In this document: piece after piece, positions 1 to 5,325 of the stretch | Numbering within the stretch: position 1 is the first letter of the stretch | Layout: each line of letters starts with the position of its first letter | Assembly: GCA_015222115.1 (NCBI GenBank) | Contig: JADFUO010000266.1 | Coordinates: 1-5,325 of the forward strand | Source of the DNA: Bacteroidota bacterium | GTDB lineage: Bacteria > Bacteroidota > Bacteroidia > Bacteroidales > JADFUO01 | Direction of reading: 5' to 3' | DNA length: 5,325 nt | Notes under the pieces: generated by a model | Seen by the model: the letters and a program-made list of their open reading frames with translations, nothing else | What the model was told of the DNA's origin: nothing | Database searches by the model: none | Translations under genes and position numbers: made by a program

Positions 1-2801
1 CCGGTTTCAAAATCCTCAAGAATAATTCCTACAGTAGGAACAAAAGTTTTTTCGGCAGTATAGACGCCGGAAGTTGCTGTGTATTCAATAATAATTACCG
101 TACCTACCGGTACATCATCACCTATTGTTACGTTAAAAATTGCATTTTTTGTTTGTTCACAAGCTAAAGTATCTAATTCAAAAGTACTGTTATTAATAGT
201 GATATCACCGCTTGAAGAAAACAGATTAGCTGTGGTGTTCAGTGCGTCGCAATGCCCTATATTTGAAGTTTGGATAATTAAATCGGCAGTTTCGCCGGGG
301 TCTAATCTGCCGTTATCATTTCCGCTGTTGCTGTCATCAATTACCAGATTTCCAACTGTAAGAGAAGGAGCATTCAGGATAATAGTAAATGAAGAGTTCC
401 ATGTTTCTTTGGTTTCATCTTCAATAAGCATGTCAAACCAAACTATATGCTGGTCGGGAATTAATTCATCAACAGTAAAAGCAAAAGCATCTTCCTGTGT
501 TGAAGAATCGTGTGTGGCAATATTACCCCATTCCTGAAAATCGTCGGTGATGGTTACCAAAGTATCTTCAGTGGAAAGTGTTGCTGTTACATTGACAGCG
601 TTAGAATTACCGATATTTTCAAGTTTAATATCCAGGGTGATATCTTCACCGAAATCAACAAGTCCGTTATTATTTCCCAATTCATCATTAATTTCAAAAC
701 TGTTAAGCATTACGTAAGGACCCTGGGGTGAAGCAACAACAACTGTTCCTATATGTGGTTGTGCATTTTGCTTGGTAACTATAACATCGGCATCGCCCGG
801 TACTGTAATTGGAGTAAGTGGCACAACGGCTATTCCTAAGGAATCGGCAAGGGCAGCACCGTGTAATACGCCATCTTTGGATATTCCAACATAAGCATAA
901 GGTTCGGTAGTAACTGTAAATGTTTGAGCGCCCAAAGGCATTAATGGTTGGTATGAAACAGTTAAAACAGGTGGTTCGGAGAGGTATATCATCACTGAAG
1001 GATCGCCCATTACGCAATAAATTTCCCAGTAATATTCGGCAGAAGAAGGTGCGCCTTCGGTAACGGCAAGATTACCTGCGTAAATTATTTCGTCCTGTGT
1101 AACATACCATTCTGAAAAAGCTTCGCCATGGTCATGGAACAATCTGTCGTAAGCTCCGAGAGTTGTTTCTTCATAAGGTGGTGGGTTTTGGGTAATAGCA
1201 CCGACACCAACTCCCCAGTAATAATCAGGGTCCCACATGGTGCTGCTTGAACCTCCGATATAACCTAAAGCACCTTTATTTTCGGCTCTTAATAATGCTT
1301 CTCCAAAACAATAACCACTAAATTCATTTGATGAACAACAGTTACCAATTAACAAACCGTATTTATCGGCATTTTGTAATCCTGCTACGTCGCTTATTAC
1401 GAAAGAAGGATCACCCCAGCCGGAAGGACTGCAGTGTGCTGTGTAATTTCCGAAAGATACACCATCACTTACATTTTGAATAATATCTGCCGAATGACTT
1501 CCCGATTCGGGATATAAATAGGTATGTGAAGTTATTCCGTGGTCAACATTAAAATAGTTGATAGTACCGTAATTAATTTGTCCGTTACCCCAGTCATATC
1601 CATGATAACTGTCCATGCCTGCTACCATAACAACTTCATTCAGGAAAGAAGGGTCGGGCATCAGATATTGTTCATATTGAAGAGTTTTATCAATTTGAGG
1701 TTGGAGATGGGCTGTCGTTTCAGCAGAAAATCTTCCGTAATAGACTTCCGGGAAATAATCGCTTGTGTATTCACAATAAAACAGGTCGGTTACATGTCCG
1801 CCTGTACTACCAGACCATGCAGGCACTTGTGCAACATCACCGACGAATAAAATAAATGAAGGAGCAGGGTCTTGCTGAGTTCCTGCATTATATAAGTCCT
1901 GTAAGTATGCTTTAATTGATGTGGTTGTGTTTCCAACGTTCGGGTTATCAGTGTATGCTTCAATTACAATAAATCCTTTTTTTGTTTTCCATTCAACAAA
2001 AGCTTGCAGTTGAGTTTCAAACATCGGGTCGGAGACAATTACATATTTTACAGGATAACGCATAAAATTATCCCTGCTGCTAAAATGTTGATAATTTATC
2101 AATTGGCTGTGAATTGCAGTAAAAAATGGAGAATAATAATTTTTCTTTAATTCAATAGTTTTTAAAATATCTGCATTTTCAAAAATTATTTCAAATTCAA
2201 TATCTTCATAAACCCTGATAGTATTAGTTACAGGATTATACTGAACCGGAGCAATGTTAACCCTGCCAATCCTCACTCCGCGCATTTGTCCTAAAACATC
2301 AATTGTAACAATTTCTGTTGGTGAGAAACTATTATGAAGATATGCTTTTTCATCATAAATAAATTCAACCGGTTCATCGGTTTTCGGGCGGGGTGGCTGA
2401 ACTGGGAAAATCCTGTTTGTGATATTAAAATCTGAGAGTTGATATTCTTTTACATTGTAACTAATAATATTAATAACAGGAGTGGCATCCTGTGGTAATT
2501 CAATTAATTCTCTTTTGACCGGTAATTCCGGACCTCCGAGATTTAAACTTTTAACATATCCTGTTGCAGTTAATTTTGTAAAAACTCCTTTTTCGGTATT
2601 AACTTCAAAAGTTCTTATTTCGGCTAATGAATTGGAAAGCTGAAGTTTGACATAATTGCTTTCAACAATTGTTAATGAAGTAGTACCATTAGGTTTAACT
2701 TCAATATTGCCTGCAAAAAGACCAAGAGACGATAAAAACAATCCGGTTAAAACCATTAATTGAATCGTTTTAAATTTCTTGAGATTGATTGATTTTTCCA
2801 T
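1..2801 (-). CDS. Gingipain-like cysteine peptidase (family C25), Kgp-type, 3' end outside window
   Basis: Read by eye as one uninterrupted frame of 933 codons from ATG at 2801 to the left edge; no stop is reached. An in-frame TAA at 2820-2822 precedes the ATG, which fixes the start. Residues 1-30 are a Sec signal peptide (basic Lys-rich start, hydrophobic core, LGLFA before Gly31). About 31-245 resembles the C25 propeptide. About 248-610 is the catalytic domain: the His motif NYTAHCSPSGW places His456, GNCCSS places the nucleophile Cys489, and VAGMD gives Asp397. EDYYW-like DPDYYW and GDPSVMIY also match Kgp as I remember it. About 611-690 is an Ig-like domain (YAYVGISKDGVLHG) as in gingipains. 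About 697-810 and 813-925 are two related CARDB/APHP-like beta domains, each opening with an Asn/Asp-rich turn and D-x-GE. The visible end, ILEDFET, resembles the start of a further adhesin or jelly-roll domain. The inferred role is an extracellular protease exported by Sec and then the type IX system; the sorting domain is not visible. Confidence 0.93.
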   Translation of the reverse strand, partial: MEKSINLKKFKTIQLMVLTGLFLSSLGLFAGNIEVKPNGTTSLTIVESNYVKLQLSNSLAEIRTFEVNTEKGVFTKLTATGYVKSLNLGGPELPVKRELIELPQDATPVINIISYNVKEYQLSDFNITNRIFPVQPPRPKTDEPVEFIYDEKAYLHNSFSPTEIVTIDVLGQMRGVRIGRVNIAPVQYNPVTNTIRVYEDIEFEIIFENADILKTIELKKNYYSPFFTAIHSQLINYQHFSSRDNFMRYPVKYVIVSDPMFETQLQAFVEWKTKKGFIVIEAYTDNPNVGNTTTSIKAYLQDLYNAGTQQDPAPSFILFVGDVAQVPAWSGSTGGHVTDLFYCEYTSDYFPEVYYGRFSAETTAHLQPQIDKTLQYEQYLMPDPSFLNEVVMVAGMDSYHGYDWGNGQINYGTINYFNVDHGITSHTYLYPESGSHSADIIQNVSDGVSFGNYTAHCSPSGWGDPSFVISDVAGLQNADKYGLLIGNCCSSNEFSGYCFGEALLRAENKGALGYIGGSSSTMWDPDYYWGVGVGAITQNPPPYEETTLGAYDRLFHDHGEAFSEWYVTQDEIIYAGNLAVTEGAPSSAEYYWEIYCVMGDPSVMIYLSEPPVLTVSYQPLMPLGAQTFTVTTEPYAYVGISKDGVLHGAALADSLGIAVVPLTPITVPGDADVIVTKQNAQPHIGTVVVASPQGPYVMLNSFEINDELGNNNGLVDFGEDITLDIKLENIGNSNAVNVTATLSTEDTLVTITDDFQEWGNIATHDSSTQEDAFAFTVDELIPDQHIVWFDMLIEDETKETWNSSFTIILNAPSLTVGNLVIDDSNSGNDNGRLDPGETADLIIQTSNIGHCDALNTTANLFSSSGDITINNSTFELDTLACEQTKNAIFNVTIGDDVPVGTVIIIEYTATSGVYTAEKTFVPTVGIILEDFET

Positions 2802-2828
2802 TGTAATTTTATTTGTTAATTAATTGAT

Positions 2829-2861
2829 TTTGAATGATTATTTCTTATTTAAATAGATTTG
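2829..2861 (+). promoter_or_regulatory. Possible plus-strand promoter, antisense to the permease gene
   Basis: The plus strand has TTTG at 2829-2832, a 21-base spacer, then TAGATTTG at 2854-2861, which fits the Bacteroidota TTTG / TAnnTTTG layout. It points rightward, toward the 3' end of the permease gene, and no plus-strand gene follows. It shares a near-palindrome (2854-2869) with the minus-strand element. It may be chance in AT-rich DNA or the source of an antisense transcript. Confidence 0.2.
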
Positions 2862-2869
2862 CAAATGTA
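2862..2869 (-). promoter_or_regulatory. Putative -7 element (TACATTTG) for the C25 protease gene
   Basis: On the minus strand the sequence is TACATTTG, an exact match to the Bacteroidota -7 consensus TAnnTTTG. It lies about 60 bases upstream of the protease ATG, so the transcript would have a leader of roughly 50 bases. I see no TTG/TTTG -33 element 17-23 bases further upstream, which weakens the call. The element overlaps the palindrome ATTTGCAAAT at 2857-2866. The region is very AT-rich, so a chance match is possible. Confidence 0.4.
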
Positions 2870-2958
2870 AAAAAATATATGTAACTTTTTACGGGTTTAA
2901 TTTAATATTTTAATAGACAAGTAAGGTGAAAAAATGGTTGCCTGAAATTTGGAATAAT

Positions 2959-4191
2959 TTATTGAAGCTTCTGATTCAAATATTTTTTTGATATTTGCTT
3001 AACCGGAACCAAAGTTGCTGCCAGTCCTATTAAAAATACGGTAATAAAAACATAAACAAAATCCAGTATCTGCATTTGCACGGGGTAGGCATCAACAACG
3101 AAAGAACCGTCGCCGGGTCCAAGACTGATTATTCCAAACCGTTGTTGCAACCAGCATAAAATTCCTCCAAAGGTCAATCCAAGAATTGCACCAATAACTG
3201 AAATGAGTAATCCTTCTGTCAGAAAAATTCTTTTTATCAGTTTTTTGTTTGCTCCCATGCTTGACAAAACTGCAATATCTTTTTTCTTATCAAGTATAAG
3301 CATTGATAATGAGCCAATAACATTGAAAGTGGCAATAAGCAGGATGAATGAAAGTATCAGAAATATTGCCAATTTTTCTGATTTCATAATTTTGTAAAGT
3401 AGTTCCTGTTGCTGAAATTGATTTTTTACTAAGAAATGTTCTCCTAAAATATTTTGAATTTCCGATTGAATTTCATCGGTATCTGCATCCTGTTCAAGAC
3501 CTAATTCAATTGAAGTTACTTCATCGTTATACTCAAGTAGTTCTCTTGCAAATTCTAGTGGAACAATAATATAATTTATGTCAAAATCCTGTTGCACTGA
3601 AAAAACCCCGGAAGGTAAAATAAGCTGATTATTAAATGCATTTTCAAAATTCAAAGAAGTGCTTTTAGTTCTTCTGGGTATGTAAACAGAAATGGGATTT
3701 GTAAAATCTTTCGGATTGGCTCCGAGATAATAAGCCACTCCTGCACCTATTACCGTGAAACTTCTACCTTCGTTTTTAAGGATAAATTCACCGTCAATGA
3801 TCATTGTATCCAAACGGCTCATTTTTTCAAAATCTTCGCTTACTCCTTTTATTGTTACAATATGCTGTTTGGCTTTATGTTTTAAAAGGGCGTTTTCTTC
3901 AACAACTTCGGTGAAATAAACCACTCCCGGAATATTTTTTACTTTTTCTGATGGAAATTCATTTGAATTGAAGGTTTTTCCTTCTTTAACTGTGATTACA
4001 AGGTCAGGGTTAAAAGTATTAAAAAGTGAAATGACAAGTTTTTCAAAACCGTTAAAAACAGAAAGAACTACAATAAGAGCCATTGTGCCAATAGTAATTC
4101 CAATCACTGAAATCCCTGAAATAATATTAATGATATTATGGGATTTTTTTGAGATAAGATATCTCTTTGCTATGTAAAATGGTAGATTCAA
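2959..4191 (-). CDS. LolC/LolE-family ABC transporter permease (FtsX/MacB fold)
   Basis: This 410-residue inner-membrane permease is of the lipoprotein-releasing type; in the known system LolC/E with the ATPase LolD extracts lipoproteins from the inner membrane for transfer to LolA. The topology is visible: TM1 about 21-46, a periplasmic MacB-like domain about 47-270, TM2 273-298, TM3 327-348 and TM4 375-397. The cytoplasmic stretch after TM2 (DKKKDIAVLSSMGA, 301-314) is the coupling-helix motif typical of FtsX-type permeases. Length is normal for the family (about 400). The start is TTG at 4191: an in-frame TAA lies three codons upstream, the next Met is residue 38 inside TM1, and the resulting N-terminus (MNLPFYIAKRYL) is the usual one for Bacteroidota members. 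No Shine-Dalgarno sequence is visible. No ATPase subunit is encoded in the window, which is common for this phylum. LolC and LolE cannot be told apart here, so no symbol is given. Confidence 0.9.
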   Translation of the reverse strand: MNLPFYIAKRYLISKKSHNIINIISGISVIGITIGTMALIVVLSVFNGFEKLVISLFNTFNPDLVITVKEGKTFNSNEFPSEKVKNIPGVVYFTEVVEENALLKHKAKQHIVTIKGVSEDFEKMSRLDTMIIDGEFILKNEGRSFTVIGAGVAYYLGANPKDFTNPISVYIPRRTKSTSLNFENAFNNQLILPSGVFSVQQDFDINYIIVPLEFARELLEYNDEVTSIELGLEQDADTDEIQSEIQNILGEHFLVKNQFQQQELLYKIMKSEKLAIFLILSFILLIATFNVIGSLSMLILDKKKDIAVLSSMGANKKLIKRIFLTEGLLISVIGAILGLTFGGILCWLQQRFGIISLGPGDGSFVVDAYPVQMQILDFVYVFITVFLIGLAATLVPVKQISKKYLNQKLQ

Positions 4192-4197
4192 GGGTTT

Positions 4198-4239
4198 TTG
4201 TTATATGTTAATTGTTATATGTTATTCGTTATAAGTTGA
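4198..4239 (-). repeat. Heptamer tandem array, minus orientation (WTAACNN, about 6 units)
   Basis: On the plus strand the units are TTGTTAT, ATGTTAA, TTGTTAT, ATGTTAT, TCGTTAT and a degenerate AAGTTGA, all in perfect 7-base phase. On the minus (coding) strand this is a WTAACNN array. It ends six bases before the TTG start of the permease, so it forms most of the immediate translation leader. The two variable positions in each unit differ from copy to copy while GTTA is kept in five of six. Confidence 0.8.
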
Positions 4240-4286
4240 TAAAAATGTTAAACCAAACAATTAACTTATAACGGTTAACAAATAAC
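4221..4286 (-). other. Potential RNA hairpin formed by the inverted heptamer arrays
   Basis: CGTTATAAGTT (4227-4237) and AACTTATAACG (4263-4273) are an 11-bp perfect inverted repeat around a 25-base loop. The pairing can extend outward by six more pairs (4221-4226 with 4281-4286) across a 7-base bulge, which is one repeat unit. The stem is AT-rich and no T-tract follows on the transcribed strand, so it does not look like an ordinary intrinsic terminator. Whether it folds in the transcript is inference. Confidence 0.5.
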
Positions 4287-4288
4287 TT
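4261..4288 (+). repeat. Heptamer tandem array, plus orientation (WTAACNN, 4 units)
   Basis: The units TTAACTT, ATAACGG, TTAACAA and ATAACTT run in exact 7-base phase with the core TAAC invariant. This is the same motif as the array at 4198-4239 but inverted. The array ends two bases from the methyltransferase stop codon at 4291-4293. Confidence 0.75.
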
Positions 4289-4290
4289 TT

Positions 4291-5112
4291 TTATTTCCAC
4301 GCTTTTACAATTAATCCTGTTCCGGTTTTGTGATGATTTTTCACATCAAGATAATTTAAAATCAAAAAAACAGGAAAAGTAATCAAGTAATAAACAGGAA
4401 GCAAAATAAAAAACAATTTTGAAGCATTCAGCATTTTAATCGGGTATTTCATTGATAAGTGCCATGAAATTTTACCGGGTGTTCCGTAAACATATTTTGC
4501 TTCGGTTTTTGAGAAACCTGCCTTTTTTAATTTTTCCTGAATTTCCTTAATATTATATCCGTCTCTTACGTGTTCATCAATAAAAGATAACGAATCATTT
4601 TTGTCATGGTCATGATCATGGACATCAGAGCCGCCCTGGTCGGAAGGGGTTGATATCAGAACCATTCCTCCATCTTTTAGCGATTTGTAAAAATTTTCAA
4701 AAACTTTAACATCTTCTAAAATATGCTCCATCACATCAATTGATAGTATAAGATCAAATGTATTTTTTTTGATAAAAGTTGTAAGATCTGCGGTTTCAAA
4801 AAAAGCATTTTTCAGTCCCGCCTTTCTGAAAAAATTATTACAATCTTCAATTTGTTTTTCTTTAACATCAATTCCGGTAATTTTCCAATTGTTATTGAGT
4901 TTGGATAAAAAATATGAATATTGTCCAAAGCCTGAGCCTGCATCCAGAATATTGATTTCTCCGGATTTGTTTTTAGCCCAGTCTTTAATTTCTTTTTTTA
5001 CATGCCATGTGCGGAGCAATAAAATATCAAGCAATCTGTAAAATAGTATTCTTAAAAAAGGTGTCTTGTTAAAGATTTTACCGAGGCTTCGTTTTATCGG
5101 GTCGTATTGCAT
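4291..5112 (-). CDS. Class I SAM-dependent methyltransferase with C-terminal membrane segment
   Basis: This is a 273-residue protein. The Rossmann-type SAM-binding site is clear: motif I ILDAGSGFG at 55-63, the acidic end of strand 2 at GID (Asp82), an acidic residue at ETADL (about 106-110), motif IV FDLILSIDVMEHI at 119-131, and LKDGGMVLISTPS at 146-157. A loop at 160-183 carries an unusual His/Asp run (DVHDHDHD, 163-170) and then FIDEHVRDGY, which suggests a UbiG/Methyltransf_11-like enzyme whose substrate loop is built on this motif. Residues about 232-253 are strongly hydrophobic (FFILLPVYYLITFPVFLI), predicting a membrane anchor or hairpin, so a lipid-linked substrate is plausible but unproven. 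The start is the first ATG after an in-frame TAA ten codons upstream; no Shine-Dalgarno sequence is seen. It lies 99 bases upstream of the permease gene in the same direction, and no promoter is evident between them. The substrate is unknown. Confidence 0.85.
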   Translation of the reverse strand: MQYDPIKRSLGKIFNKTPFLRILFYRLLDILLLRTWHVKKEIKDWAKNKSGEINILDAGSGFGQYSYFLSKLNNNWKITGIDVKEKQIEDCNNFFRKAGLKNAFFETADLTTFIKKNTFDLILSIDVMEHILEDVKVFENFYKSLKDGGMVLISTPSDQGGSDVHDHDHDKNDSLSFIDEHVRDGYNIKEIQEKLKKAGFSKTEAKYVYGTPGKISWHLSMKYPIKMLNASKLFFILLPVYYLITFPVFLILNYLDVKNHHKTGTGLIVKAWK

Positions 5113-5164
5113 TAATAAATAGTTTGAAGTTTGATGTTAGTTTTTTTGTAACCGTTCACAGTTT

Positions 5165-5233
5165 GAAATCCATCCACCCATACGTACGTACAAGTTTAGA
5201 AATTAGAAATCCATACGGACAAGTTTAGAAATT
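5165..5233. repeat. Imperfect direct repeat pair upstream of the methyltransferase
   Basis: ACAAGTTTAGAAATT occurs at 5190-5204 and again at 5219-5233, a spacing of 29 bases. Each copy is preceded by a CCATACG-containing stretch and GAAATCCA (5165-5172 and 5206-5213). The first copy carries extra bases, including the alternating palindrome TACGTACGTA at 5181-5190. The repeat fills the space between the stop of the right-edge reading frame and the methyltransferase leader. I do not recognise it as an insertion-sequence end. The rest of the gap (5113-5164) shows no TAnnTTTG promoter on the coding strand. Confidence 0.6.
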
Positions 5234-5237
5234 TATG

Positions 5238-5325
5238 TTATCCTATTTTTGTGCTGTTGATAAACGCATTCAACTTTGGACCAAGTTTTTCAATTACTAT
5301 TTTGAACCTTTTTGTTCCACTTGTC
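5238..5325 (-). CDS. C-terminal tail of an unidentified protein entering from the right edge
   Basis: From 5324 to the TAA at 5238-5240 the minus strand reads 28 sense codons, ending in RFKIVIEKLGPKLNAFINSTKIG. The other two minus-strand frames have a stop within this stretch. The composition (Lys, Ile, Asn-rich, with credible amphipathic spacing) looks like a real C-terminus of an AT-rich genome, but the piece is short and shows no family motif. It could be an intact upstream gene or a remnant. No function is assigned. Confidence 0.4.
   Translation of the reverse strand, partial: TSGTKRFKIVIEKLGPKLNAFINSTKIG

Noticed and set aside
79..731. Plus-strand open frames at 79-537 and 510-731
   Set aside because: They lie antisense to the protease frame, which is continuous and has clear domain homology; their translations show no motif.
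703..1017. Minus-strand open frame of 104 codons at 703-1017
   Set aside because: It is in a different frame from the protease that covers the same bases, and its translation is Cys/Tyr/Ser-rich low-complexity typical of a shadow frame.
1539..1850. Plus-strand open frame over the protease catalytic domain
   Set aside because: Antisense shadow of the well-supported C25 catalytic region.
3203..4177. Plus-strand open frames at 3203-3397 and 3968-4177
   Set aside because: Both are antisense to the permease; apparent hydrophobicity mirrors the codon bias of its membrane helices.
4198..4288. CRISPR array or intrinsic terminator at the repeat region
   Set aside because: The unit is only 7 bases with no spacers, and the hairpin is AT-rich without a following T-tract.
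4763..4770. Run of eight T (A on the coding strand) in the methyltransferase, possible slippage site
   Set aside because: The reading frame continues correctly through it to motif IV and the normal C-terminus, so there is no sign of frameshifting.
4769..5041. Plus-strand open frame of 90 codons
   Set aside because: Antisense to the SAM-binding region of the methyltransferase, which has unmistakable motifs.

Overview
The window suggests an AT-rich member of the Bacteroidota, probably a Bacteroidales-type environmental or gut lineage. The evidence is a gingipain-like (peptidase family C25) secreted protease, start codons without Shine-Dalgarno sequences, TAnnTTTG-type -7 promoter elements, and a LolC/LolE-type permease with the N-terminus typical of that phylum. 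All recognisable genes lie on the minus strand, so the window reads right to left.

Right to left: (1) 5238-5325 holds the tail of an unidentified reading frame that enters from the right edge. (2) 5113-5237 is non-coding and contains two imperfect copies of a 29-bp-spaced direct repeat. (3) 4291-5112 encodes a class I SAM-dependent methyltransferase with a hydrophobic C-terminal segment. (4) 4192-4290 is a 99-bp gap almost filled by two oppositely oriented arrays of a 7-bp repeat (core TAAC), which can fold into a long hairpin. (5) 2959-4191 encodes a four-helix FtsX/MacB-type permease of the LolC/LolE lipoprotein-release family, starting at TTG. (6) 2802-2958 is an AT-rich spacer with TAnnTTTG promoter-like elements on both strands. 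(7) 1-2801 is the first 933 codons of a very large gingipain-like protease that runs off the left edge.

The protease is the main gene. It has a signal peptide, a C25 propeptide, a catalytic domain that aligns by eye with the lysine-specific gingipain Kgp rather than RgpB, an Ig-like domain, and two tandem CARDB/APHP-like domains with Asp/Asn-rich loops. The architecture implies Sec export followed by type IX secretion, although the sorting domain would lie outside the window.

The permease and methyltransferase may be co-transcribed, since no convincing promoter lies between them, and both look membrane-associated. A functional link to the protease is not shown; both the permease and a secreted protease belong to cell-envelope biology. 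The most unusual non-coding structure is the inverted pair of heptamer arrays abutting both the methyltransferase stop and the permease start.
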